From Nostoc sp. UHCC 0302 (GTDB lineage Bacteria > Cyanobacteriota > Cyanobacteriia > Cyanobacteriales > Nostocaceae), in the NCBI RefSeq assembly GCF_038096175.1, contig NZ_CP151099.1, positions 3,226,501-3,290,500 of the forward strand: a stretch of DNA of 64,000 nt, given 5' to 3'. A model generated the notes under the pieces. That model searched no databases and was not told where the DNA came from. It saw only the letters and a list, made by a program, of their open reading frames with translations. Position 1 is the first letter of the stretch, and each line of letters starts with the position of its first letter. The translations under genes were made by a program, and so were the position numbers. This document shows positions 53,974-62,496 of this stretch, in pieces.

Positions 53974-55320
53974 CTAATTAGTTGTTCTGGTGCTAAAGCG
54001 CCAAGTCAAGATTATTGCAGCGAGGGCTAAACCAATAGCCAATCCCCACCAAAGACCAATAGCTCCATAGGCCGACGTGATTCCAAAAGTATAACCAGTG
54101 AATAAGCCAACACACCAATAAGCAAAAATTCCAATCAACATAGGGATTCGAGTGTCTTTGAGTCCACGTAATGCTCCTGCCGCAGTAACTTGCACACCGT
54201 CAACTATTTGAAAAATCGCCGCGACTCCGAGCAATTTCACTGCCAGGGCAACCACCTGTGCATTGTTCTGGTTGTTAATGTCAATGTAAAGAGAAATAAT
54301 CGACTTTGGCACAAGCCAAAATGCAATGGCTGCTACAGCCATAGATAAAGCTGCAATGGCAATGCCTACATATCCAGCCAGACGAGTGCCAGCGAGGTTA
54401 TTTTGTCCGGCTAACTGCCCAACACGAATTGTTGTCGCAATAGAAACGCCCAGCGCAATCTGGAACGACATAGAAATAGTTTGTAAAGCAATTTGATGAG
54501 CAGCAAGGGCATTTGTTCCTAATTGCCCAATCAAGAAAGTGACGACAGTGAACAGTCCTACTTCTACTGCAATCAGTCCGCCGATGGGCAGCCCAACCTG
54601 AAAAATCTCGCCAATGATATGGCGATGTTCTAAGGTAAAAGCTTTGTAAAATGAGGGTTGAAAAATACCATATACTGCAAATTGAGGTTGATTACATACA
54701 TAAATTGTCAAAGCAACAAACATACTCCAAAGTGAGAGTGTGCTTGCCAAACCGATACCAGCTAAACCCATTGCTGGAAAACCCAGCTTGCCAAACATCA
54801 GCACATAGTTAGCAGCAATGTTGAGCAAAGTACCCAAAACTACAGTCACCATCACTAATTGCGGTTGCAACAGAGCAGAAAGAAAACTTTTAAGTACCGC
54901 AAAGCCTAAAGCAGGAATGAAACCCAGTGCGATCGCTCTTAAATAAGTCTGTGCTAATGCTGCTGTGTTAGCATCCTGCCCTAGTTGCAGAAGTAAACTA
55001 CCTCCATTGCAAAACAGTAAAGTAATCGGTATTGCTAGTATCAGAGATATCTCTAGTCCCAGCCGTACAATTGTCCCGACTTTCTCTTGATTTCCAGCTC
55101 CGTATGCTTGGGCAGCTAAGGGACTAACAGCAGAAACAATACCAGTAAAGAGCAGCAGACAAAAGCCAAAGATACTAGCTCCTAAACCTCCAGATGCAAT
55201 GGTCTGACTTCCTAGCCAACCCATCATTACCGTATCCACAAAACCAGTCGCTCCCTGAGCCAGTTGTGCCAAGGAGAGAGGTATGGCTAACAAGAGGCAT
55301 TTCTTTATTTCAGAAAACAT
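53974..55320 (-). CDS. MATE family efflux transporter
   Basis: 448 residues with about twelve membrane segments in two MATE halves: IPLSLAQLAQGATGFVDTVMMGWLG at the start and, in the second half, EVGLFTVVTFLIGQLGTNALAAHQIALQTI. A NorM-type drug/sodium or proton antiporter in the plasma membrane. It is divergent from the XRE regulator gene 207 bp away, which may control it. Confidence 0.92.
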   Translation of the reverse strand: MFSEIKKCLLLAIPLSLAQLAQGATGFVDTVMMGWLGSQTIASGGLGASIFGFCLLLFTGIVSAVSPLAAQAYGAGNQEKVGTIVRLGLEISLILAIPITLLFCNGGSLLLQLGQDANTAALAQTYLRAIALGFIPALGFAVLKSFLSALLQPQLVMVTVVLGTLLNIAANYVLMFGKLGFPAMGLAGIGLASTLSLWSMFVALTIYVCNQPQFAVYGIFQPSFYKAFTLEHRHIIGEIFQVGLPIGGLIAVEVGLFTVVTFLIGQLGTNALAAHQIALQTISMSFQIALGVSIATTIRVGQLAGQNNLAGTRLAGYVGIAIAALSMAVAAIAFWLVPKSIISLYIDINNQNNAQVVALAVKLLGVAAIFQIVDGVQVTAAGALRGLKDTRIPMLIGIFAYWCVGLFTGYTFGITSAYGAIGLWWGLAIGLALAAIILTWRFSTRTTN

Positions 55321-55484
55321 AATAACCCGATGGGGAGAACAGAGGGTTTTTGAAAAATGTAATCCTGATTTGGGAAATGTTGCTCTTTTGAACTAAAGCC
55401 TTTGCTGTACCTGCCATGTGCGTAAAGAGTGAAATATGGATTATATAGCAAGCAATCGCCTTGGCTCAATTTATGCTACTAATA

Positions 55485-55528
55485 GTTGCAATAATCGCTT
55501 ATATCTGTAAACTAAAAGTTGCATAATA
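55485..55528. promoter_or_regulatory. Repeated GTTGCA motifs before the XRE gene
   Basis: GTTGCAATAA (55485-55494) and GTTGCATAAT (55518-55527) directly precede the XRE start. The stretch AACTAAAAGTTGCATAATA (55510-55528) returns with one change at 55846-55864, just at the end of the gene. Likely binding sites of the XRE protein itself. Confidence 0.5.
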
Positions 55529-55851
55529 TGACTAGTCAAGAAGAAGTAGAAGAGATTGTAATGTTACCACTAACTGAAGTAGGTTCTATAAGATGGACAA
55601 CTGCGCGTGGGCAGAAAGTGCGTGAGCTGCGGGGCGATATACCGTTAATGGCTTTATCTAAAAGGCTTGCTGAATTTGAAGTAGATATTTCCCGCCAGTA
55701 CTTGAACAGGATGGAGACAAATACAGATGTCAAAAACGCTTCTCCAGAACTCATCACTGCTTTGTGTAAAGTATTTGGCTGTACTTTAGCCGAATTACTA
55801 TGTTTGAAATCAACCAAAATTGTGCAATTAGGGATTGACAACTGCAACTAA
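55528..55851 (+). CDS. XRE-family DNA-binding protein
   Basis: 107 residues from the ATG at 55528 (MTSQEEVEEIVM). The helix-turn-helix domain at about 25-95: GQKVRELRGDIPLMALSKRLAE, ISRQYLNRMETN, ALCKVFGCTLAELL. It binds DNA as a dimer. Neighbouring repeats of GTTGCAT suggest self-regulation; the divergent MATE gene could be a target. Confidence 0.85.
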   Translation: MTSQEEVEEIVMLPLTEVGSIRWTTARGQKVRELRGDIPLMALSKRLAEFEVDISRQYLNRMETNTDVKNASPELITALCKVFGCTLAELLCLKSTKIVQLGIDNCN

Positions 55852-55864
55852 AGGTTGCATAATA
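55844..55864. promoter_or_regulatory. Palindromic GCAACTAAAGGTTGC element
   Basis: GCAACTAAAGGTTGC (55844-55858) is a near-perfect inverted repeat overlapping the stop codon of the XRE gene, followed by ATAATA. It matches the motif before the gene, giving a direct repeat of about 19 bases flanking it. Confidence 0.5.
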
Positions 55865-56563
55865 ATGCTCAAAGAGAGCAACCTGCTTTCCTCAAGCACG
55901 AAATCCTAGAGCAACTAAATTAAAACTGAAGTGCCGCCGGGGAAAGTAGCCGGAGCTAATCCGGAGTGGCCGGAAGTAAACTTCTAATGCTGAAGTCACC
56001 GGAGAGATTCCGATGACCTACCAAGTCTGAAAACTGGTCAAAAAAAAATCAAGATTACAGAAGGCGATCGCTGACTGAGGAGTAGCGATCGCCTTTTCAA
56101 TGAATACCACATGGCCACACAGAGGACACGGTAACATCCCAATATCTTCTCTACAGCTTAATGATGTCTGGTGTTTTGACATCAGTTGATATGCTTCACC
56201 CTGGAATATTCTCATGAGGCTTCGCCAATTCTAGATTGAGAGTGTTGTGCTTGCACAACAAGCTGACACAAAAATAGAGGCAATCGCGCACCTTGGACAG
56301 TCTGCGATAGTACTGGAGCGTGAGGGAGGCTGTTGAGGCGCTCTTACGTGTGAGGGCTGTGGTTGTGCCGTTCGATAGTCGGGAGTTGGCGGCGTAAAAT
56401 TAAAGAAGGCTGAACAGTGGCTAGGAGAAATTAGAAAAACTGTCCACTTTCAGATTTCAAAACCGATATCCTTTATTTAGTTGTAAAGATAGAAGCAATT
56501 CTGAAATGTTTGCATGGTAAAACATTCTCTCAGTATTAGTTCAAAGATTGAAGAGATAATACG
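55865..56563. other. Intergenic region with structured GC-rich patch
   Basis: About 700 bp. From 55930 to 56010 there are several small hairpins: CCGGAGCTAATCCGG, and CGGAGAGATTCCG. Then the strong hairpin at 56061-56097. An open stretch on the minus strand (56215-56018) contains CPLCGHVVF but no convincing start or family. The patch could be a small RNA. Confidence 0.4.
56061..56097. terminator. HIP1-based terminator hairpin
   Basis: AAGGCGATCGCT and AGCGATCGCCTT form a 12-bp stem around an 11-base loop, with TTTTC following on the plus strand. Each arm holds a HIP1 octamer. A likely factor-independent terminator. Confidence 0.6.
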
Positions 56564-57181
56564 ATGTTTCAAGCTGTACCAGAACCAGTTACTTTTGAAG
56601 AATTTCTAGAGTGGAAACCAGAAAATGGTAGATATGAATTACGTAAAGGAGCAATAGTAGAAATGCAGCCAACAGGAGAACATGAGCTAGTCAGGGCATT
56701 TTTGATTAGAGAACTTAATTTTGAAATTCGCTCTTATAATCTAGCTTATACGATTCCTGGTCAAGCATTAGTGAAATCCATTGATAAGAAATCTGGTTAT
56801 ATTTCAGATGTACTAATATTGAATCTCCCTAACTTGGTCAATGAACCACTTTGGAAAAAATCATCAATAGTTACTCAAGCAGAGTCAATTCCATTAATAG
56901 CAGAAGTTGTCAGTACAAACTGGAGAGATGATTACTTCCTTAAATTTGGTGAATATGAGGAAATTGGTATTCCCGAATATTGGATTGTTGATTACGCTGC
57001 TTTGGGTGGCAGGCGATTTATTGGAAATCCTAAACAACCGACAATATCAGTTTATAATATAGTTGAAGGTGAATATCAACTAACTCAGTTTCGAGGAAAT
57101 GACCGCATTCAATCAGCAACTTTTCCAGAATTAAACTTGACTGCTGAACAAGTTTTTCAAGCTGCTTTGGGAGAATCCTAA
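56564..57181 (+). CDS. Uma2 family endonuclease (DUF820)
   Basis: 205 residues with the restriction-endonuclease-like fold of the family: VTFEEFLEWKPENGRYELRKG (conserved Glu), SDVLIL (catalytic Asp), PLIAEVVSTNW (E-x-V) and KFGEYEEIGIPEYWIVDY. These proteins are abundant in cyanobacteria, and their biological role is not settled. Confidence 0.9.
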   Translation: MFQAVPEPVTFEEFLEWKPENGRYELRKGAIVEMQPTGEHELVRAFLIRELNFEIRSYNLAYTIPGQALVKSIDKKSGYISDVLILNLPNLVNEPLWKKSSIVTQAESIPLIAEVVSTNWRDDYFLKFGEYEEIGIPEYWIVDYAALGGRRFIGNPKQPTISVYNIVEGEYQLTQFRGNDRIQSATFPELNLTAEQVFQAALGES

Positions 57182-57203
57182 TCAAAAATGCATACTTTTA
57201 AAA

Positions 57204-58619
57204 CCCACATTCCGCAGGTCTATCAGTTGAGAAGATAATATTTTCTGCAAGGCGCACCAAGAAACTGTAGAATCAATCGTCGTTCATCAGTAAGATTAGC
57301 AATGTGCTTCAAGCCGGCGATCGTTACCAGATGAATTGACATGAAACATTGAAACACCCACCGCATCGTAGGAGAGGCAGTAGGCTTACCCAACTGATTG
57401 TTGATGGTCTGTTTTGCTTGATTAAGAGCTTGGCGTAAAGCCCTTTGCCCCAAACTGTAAACTAACAAGCACAGACCCATAACCCTTGCTAAGGCTGCAA
57501 CTCGTTCTGGAGAGTTAAGGAAAACACTACTGGTAAAAAACAAAGGGTCTTTGAGAAAACGAAAACCACGCTCAGTCGATTGTTGGACTTTGTATTCTCT
57601 GAGTAAATCATCATTGCTCAATTGGTGAGCATCGAGGACATTAGTAGCCAAAATAAACCGTCCAGCCCGTTGTTTTTCGGTAGCGATTGCTACCTCGTCA
57701 GGTACAACAATGGCGCGAACTTGATAGTAACACGGTTATGGTTGAGCGTCTTTACGTGGTCTGCCTGATCTGGTGTGGCGTTTGTGTTCCATAACTTCCA
57801 ACTCAGCCAGTTGATGAAAGCGTTGCTGAGTTTCAAAGTATTTTGCTGCTTGTATCGCATCTGCCGCACAAGCAAATTCTTGTTGTGATAACTGTCGCAG
57901 TTGAGATTGTGCTTGTTCGAGTTGCTTGGTCAGACGTTTTTCCAATTGCTTTAAATCCGATTCAGTACGAGCTTCACTTTCCACTACTAGCCAACGCTGT
58001 TTCACTCCACCGTAATCGCAGCAACACTCAGCTATTCGGTAGCCTGCAACTACACTAGCCACGAACGCTTCCTGACTTATATTCTCCAATAGCAATTGGG
58101 CAGTCGTCAGTGTCGCTGGGAATCTCGACAACCGTTGAGTTGTTGGCATATTCTCCGTGTACATGAAACGAACTTGAGTCCAAGTGTAAACTGTCCTTTT
58201 CCACCCCAAACTTCTTGGCTGCTGCCAATGCTACACTCACAAATACTTGTGTTAACCCTGCCTCATACAGTTTGTCCAAGACTCTGCCCAAACGGTCATC
58301 ATTGAGATGTTCTGGGCTGATGCCCTCTCCTAATAGATGTTCTGTGGCTTTGCCGACAAAAACTTTTCAAACAGGTACAATGGCGCACTCACTAAACCCA
58401 AGCCATTGATAATCATTGCTTTGACTGCTTGACCTGCGCTGACTATTTCTTGGTGATGTGTTCCTAGTATTTGGTTGATTTGCTCTTGCCTTACACATTT
58501 GGTCGATGATGCCTGCCACTATCCCACAGTGGTCAATATCTTGTACTCTTATTTCTGATGCTGATGGTGTCATTCACCAAAAATACCATTGATCTCCTCT
58601 CTTACCTGCGGAATGTGGG
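57204..58619 (-). mobile_element. IS1634-type element, internally deleted
   Basis: Ends are perfect 16-bp inverted repeats, CCCACATTCCGCAGGT (57204) and ACCTGCGGAATGTGGG (to 58619). Inside, the minus-strand frames carry SEIRVQDIDHCGIVAGIIDQ, RVLDKLYEAGLTQVFVSVAL, SSSFHVHGEY, then CDYGGVKQRWLVVESEA and STERGFRFLKDPLFF. The catalytic middle between DDCPIAI and LTTAQLLLENIS is missing, so the element cannot move by itself. Confidence 0.85.
57223..58573 (-). pseudogene. Broken IS1634-type transposase
   Basis: At least four frame segments: 58573-58367, 58291-58055, 58209-57736 and 57651-57223. The segment starting MTPSASEIRVQ shifts frame near 58465. The join at about 58090-58115 fuses the region before the second catalytic Asp to the late coiled region, in the wrong frame; roughly 250 residues seem to be lost. 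Another stop lies near 57735. Confidence 0.85.
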
Positions 58620-58832
58620 GTGTGTGCCTAGCTTCGCGGCTTGCCGAGCGCGACCTGCGGCATGAACAGCGGCTAGAAAGGCTTTAGAAGGTGTGCAACC
58701 ATAGTTGATGCAACTGCCACCCAACTCATCGCGCTCAAATAGAACGACGTTTCGACCTGCTTTGCCAAAGTCAGCTGCGAGTGGAACTCCGCCCTGACCG
58801 CTTCCAATCACAATTACATCTGCTGTTTCCAT
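58620..58832 (-). pseudogene. Flavin disulfide oxidoreductase, truncated by IS
   Basis: From the ATG at 58832: METADVIVIGSGQGGVPLAAD (FAD-binding dinucleotide fold), VVLFERDELGGSCINYGCTP with the redox Cys pair, SKAFLAAVHAAGRARQAAKLG, then cut at the IS1634 border. It resembles mercuric reductase or lipoamide dehydrogenase-like proteins. Only the first about 70 residues remain; the rest is not on the other side of the IS. Confidence 0.82.
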
Positions 58833-58897
58833 TGTTATCTCTGTTGATAGTTGGTCATTTTGTCTGCTGTTTGTCGCGTGAATCGATTGATCTTCAA

Positions 58898-60274
58898 CTA
58901 ACGTAGTGACCCGAACGCCGCACGGATCTCCTCAGAAAAAAGCTGTGGCTGCTCCCACGCCGCGAAGTGACCGCCCTTGTCGACCTCATGGAAGTAGTTC
59001 AGGTTGCGATAGGCGCGCCGGGCCCACGTCTCTGGAGCTCGATATTGCTCCTCCGGAAATACCGTGATGGCCACCGGGAGTGATATCTCGGCGGTCTTCT
59101 GCGCGGCCGCGTTCAAGATGCTGGTGTTGTTCTCCCAGTACAGCCGAGCTGCCGAGACCGCGCTGTTCGTCAGCCAGTACAGCGTGATGTTGTCCAGCAC
59201 CTCGTCTTTCGTCGGGGACTTTTCGGAATCGCTGCTGCTGCTTGTCCACTGCGCGAAGCCTGGATGCCCGAGTATCCACGCCGCGAGTCCGGTCGGCGAG
59301 TCCGTCAGTCCATACCCGACCGTCTGCGGCCGCGTGCCCATCACCACGGCGTAGGCCCGTTTCTTCTTATTTAAGGTGTCGAGTGAGTCGAAAGCCGCGC
59401 GTTCCTTCTCGGAGAGTCCCGCTGGCGCGGGTCCGCCGCCGGCGAGCACCGCGGCCACCTCTGGCGGGATCGTCGCCGGCAAGTTGATGTGGATGCCGAG
59501 TAATCCTGCTGGTGCCTGGCGCGCCATCGCGCTGGAAATAGGTGACCCCCAGTCGCCGCCCTGGGCAACGTAGCGGGTGTACCCAAGGCGCTTCATCAGC
59601 TCCGCCCAGGCTCGCGCAATGCGGTCGGAACCCCACCCCGTACCCGTCGGTTTGCCGGAGAAGCCGAAGCCGGGAATTGACGGGATAACCAGGTCGAAGG
59701 CATCCTCCGGGCGCCCCCCGTAGGCCGTCGGGTTGGTCAGCGGGCCGATGATCTTTAGCTGTTCAAATACCGATCCGGGCCATCCGTGCGTGACGATCAA
59801 CGGCAAAGCGTGAGGATTTTTGGAGCGGACGTGGATAAAGTGAATGTCCAGTCCGTCGATGTTCGTTACAAACTGCGGTAAGGCATTCAACTTCGCCTCG
59901 GCTTTCCGCCAGTCGTACTTTGTTCCCCAGTAACGGACGAGTTCCTTCATTGTCGCTAGTTGCACGCCCTGCGACTGGTCGGCGACAGTCTCCTTGTCAG
60001 GCCAGCGAGTCGCCGCAATACGCCTGCGGAGATCGACGATCGCCTCTTGCGGGACGTGGACGCGGAAGGGACGGATGGCGTTGTCTTCGGTCGCGATCGC
60101 CTTGCCCGCGACTTGGGTTTGTGCGCCGATCTGGGCGAATTGCTGTGCTAGCAGGCGAGCGGGCGGTGCCAGAAACACCGTTGCCGCCAAGAGCGCGACG
60201 AGGAGTCGCGACAGGACGAAGGCACCTGCGGTGCGGGCTTTGGTTTTGTAATGTACTTTTTTTAGTTTGGTCAT
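58898..60274 (-). CDS. Secreted epoxide hydrolase (EHN type)
   Basis: About 458 residues from the ATG at 60274 (MTKLKKVHYKT). Signal peptide/anchor: VLSRLLVALLAATVFLAPPA with a cut near LLAQ. The epoxide hydrolase N-terminal domain follows (PFRVHVPQEAIVDLRRRIAA), then oxyanion motif VTHGWPGSVFE, nucleophile Asp in QGGDWGSP and His in KGGHFAAWEQP. It opens epoxides to diols, probably in the periplasm. It is much richer in GC than the genes left of 58.8 kb. First of five minus-strand genes that look acquired. Confidence 0.9.
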   Translation of the reverse strand: MTKLKKVHYKTKARTAGAFVLSRLLVALLAATVFLAPPARLLAQQFAQIGAQTQVAGKAIATEDNAIRPFRVHVPQEAIVDLRRRIAATRWPDKETVADQSQGVQLATMKELVRYWGTKYDWRKAEAKLNALPQFVTNIDGLDIHFIHVRSKNPHALPLIVTHGWPGSVFEQLKIIGPLTNPTAYGGRPEDAFDLVIPSIPGFGFSGKPTGTGWGSDRIARAWAELMKRLGYTRYVAQGGDWGSPISSAMARQAPAGLLGIHINLPATIPPEVAAVLAGGGPAPAGLSEKERAAFDSLDTLNKKKRAYAVVMGTRPQTVGYGLTDSPTGLAAWILGHPGFAQWTSSSSDSEKSPTKDEVLDNITLYWLTNSAVSAARLYWENNTSILNAAAQKTAEISLPVAITVFPEEQYRAPETWARRAYRNLNYFHEVDKGGHFAAWEQPQLFSEEIRAAFGSLR

Positions 60275-60327
60275 GGTGTTTTCTTTTTGCTGCAAATTGT
60301 CCGTTTCACGGCTCGGGCTAAACCCAA

Positions 60328-61380
60328 TCAGTAACCGTCAACTTCGACGACGGCCTTGGCAAACTCCCGCGGTGCTTCTTGCGGCAGGTTGTGACCGACA
60401 CCGCCCTTGACGATCCGGTGTGCGTATTTGCCGGAGAATTTTCTTGCGTAGGTACTGGCATCTGGGTGCGGTGCACCGTTGGCATCACCTTCAAGAGTGA
60501 TGGTGGGTACGGCGATCACGGGGGCTGCGGCGAGCCGCTTCTCAATCTCGTCATACTTAGACTCGCCTTTGGCTAGGCCGAGCCGCCAGCGGTAGTTATG
60601 GATGACGATACCGACGTGATCCGGATTGTTAAAGGATGGGGCGCTACGTTCAAATGTAGCGTCATCGAAGTGCCATTGCGGCGAAGCAAGCTGCCAGATG
60701 AGCTTGTTAAAGTCATGCCGATATTTTTCGTAGCCGGCGCGGCCCCGCTCCGTCGAAAAATAAAATTGATACCACCATTGGAGTTCGGACTGCGGCGGCA
60801 GCGGTGTCTTATTGGCTTCAGGGCTGCCGATCAAATAACCACTCACGGAGACGAGCGCCTTGCAGCGTTCGGGCCAGAGCGCCGCGATAATGTTGGCGGT
60901 GCGCGCCCCCCAATCAAAACCGGCGAGAATCGCCTTCTCAATCTTGAGCGCATCCATCAGTGCGATAATATCGACAGCGATCGCCGACTGTTGCCCATTG
61001 CGGAACGTCTCGCTCGAAAGAAAGCGCGTCGTGCCAAAGCCACGCAGATATGGGACGATCGCTCGGTACCCCGCCGATGCTAACAAAGGAGCAACATCGA
61101 CATAGCTATGAATGTCGTAGGGCCATCCGTGCAGGAGCATTATTGGATGGCCATTCGCGCTACCAGCTTCAGCGTATCCGATATTCAGCACACCAGCATC
61201 GATCTGCTTGAGTGAGCCAAACGATGTGTTTGTCCCCGGCTCATTCATGGCCAGAACTGCTGGTTTTATTTTGATCGACTGTGCGATCGCAGAAGCAAAT
61301 ATACTTAGCTGTGTAGTAGCAATGGTCATAGCCGCAGTGCCCAAAAAGCGGCGGCGCTGATAGTTGATTTTTTCAGACAT
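60328..61380 (-). CDS. Tat-exported alpha/beta hydrolase
   Basis: 350 residues. The N-terminus MSEKINYQRRRFLGTAAMTI is a twin-arginine signal. The hydrolase domain has HGWPYDIHSY, the nucleophile Asp in AGFDWGARTAN, and a His in GGVGHNLPQEAP, the Asp-nucleophile pattern of haloalkane dehalogenase and epoxide hydrolase relatives. Probably periplasmic. The signal peptide is strikingly similar to that of the thioredoxin-fold gene at 62497-63588. Confidence 0.88.
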   Translation of the reverse strand: MSEKINYQRRRFLGTAAMTIATTQLSIFASAIAQSIKIKPAVLAMNEPGTNTSFGSLKQIDAGVLNIGYAEAGSANGHPIMLLHGWPYDIHSYVDVAPLLASAGYRAIVPYLRGFGTTRFLSSETFRNGQQSAIAVDIIALMDALKIEKAILAGFDWGARTANIIAALWPERCKALVSVSGYLIGSPEANKTPLPPQSELQWWYQFYFSTERGRAGYEKYRHDFNKLIWQLASPQWHFDDATFERSAPSFNNPDHVGIVIHNYRWRLGLAKGESKYDEIEKRLAAAPVIAVPTITLEGDANGAPHPDASTYARKFSGKYAHRIVKGGVGHNLPQEAPREFAKAVVEVDGY

Positions 61381-61500
61381 TTATCTTTTTCCAATTGGAT
61401 TCAACTCAACTTGCTTTAGCTGGCGACAAGACTCTATCCAGGAGATTCCACCAGAGAGTCCAGCCCAGACGAGGCCCAGGCACTACGAGCGACCTGCCCC

Positions 61501-62436
61501 TCAAGCCGTAACTTCACTTCGCATGAATTGGGCGGCGTGCAATTTCACAAAGTCGTACATGCTCGTCGGCGTCTTGCCAGTGAGCTTGAACAGGTCATCC
61601 GTCATGCGGTCATACCGCCCCTGCATGTGAAGTTCGGCCATCACCGCGAGGTGGTTGAGGAGGTGTGTTGGCACTCCAAACTCACAAAGCATATCCGTCC
61701 ACTCGGAGAGGGGCACATTACGATAGCGGATCGTTCGGCCAAGTGCCTCGGAAAAGACGCGCGCATAGTAGTCTAGATCAGCCGACTCAAATCCAGTCAG
61801 ATTGTAAACATGACCAATGTGCGGTGCCGGGTCGTCGAGAATCACGGAAACGGCGCGCGCCACATCAACCGCCGAGATCGGTGAGGTCTTGCTGTTCCCC
61901 AGCGGTAGCGCCAGTTCGTCACTGTCCCGGACTCCAGCAGTGGCGAGACGCAGGAAGAAGCTTTCAAGGAAGGCCGTCGGCCGCACCGTGACGATCGGCA
62001 GCCCCGACCATGCCAATGCCTGTTCTGCCAGCCAGTGCAGCTTGTGCTGCGGACTCAGGGTGGTCTCGGTAATACTCATCTGCGTCACCGTCATCTGCGA
62101 CATGTTCACGAAAGCCTCAACACCGTGATGGCGTGCCACCGCAGCAGTGTTGACCGTGGCTTCGAGATACGCCGCCGAGACTGACATGCCGAAATAGATG
62201 CGGGTGCAACCTTCGATCGCGCGGTGCATCGAGGTAAGATCAGTTAGATCGCCTTGCACGACCTCGGCCCCAAGCTGGCGTAGACCTTCAGCGCGTTCAT
62301 CCTCCCGGCGAACTAAGGCACGCACCTTATGCCCTTTGGCAAGCAGCATTGCAGTGAGGTTGCGGCCGATCGCACCGAGATCGCCAGCCGCCCCGGTTAC
62401 GAGGATTGGGCTGTCATGTGTTGATTTCATCGTCAT
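61501..62436 (-). CDS. NmrA/SDR-type NAD(P)-binding protein
   Basis: 311 residues: PILVTGAAGDLGAIGRNLTA (nucleotide motif), VRALVRREDERAEGLRQLGA, VVQGDLTD, and TVRPTAFLESFF, typical of NmrA-like atypical short-chain reductases. The Tyr-x-x-x-Lys pair of active enzymes is not evident, so it may act as a redox sensor or quinone/NADPH-dependent reductase. AAGGTAAATGAT precedes the ATG at 62436. Confidence 0.87.
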   Translation of the reverse strand: MTMKSTHDSPILVTGAAGDLGAIGRNLTAMLLAKGHKVRALVRREDERAEGLRQLGAEVVQGDLTDLTSMHRAIEGCTRIYFGMSVSAAYLEATVNTAAVARHHGVEAFVNMSQMTVTQMSITETTLSPQHKLHWLAEQALAWSGLPIVTVRPTAFLESFFLRLATAGVRDSDELALPLGNSKTSPISAVDVARAVSVILDDPAPHIGHVYNLTGFESADLDYYARVFSEALGRTIRYRNVPLSEWTDMLCEFGVPTHLLNHLAVMAELHMQGRYDRMTDDLFKLTGKTPTSMYDFVKLHAAQFMRSEVTA

Positions 62437-62496
62437 ATCATTTACCTTGCGTTCATTTTCTTGTCGCTCGTTGCGAAGGTGTATCTGTTTGCGTTA

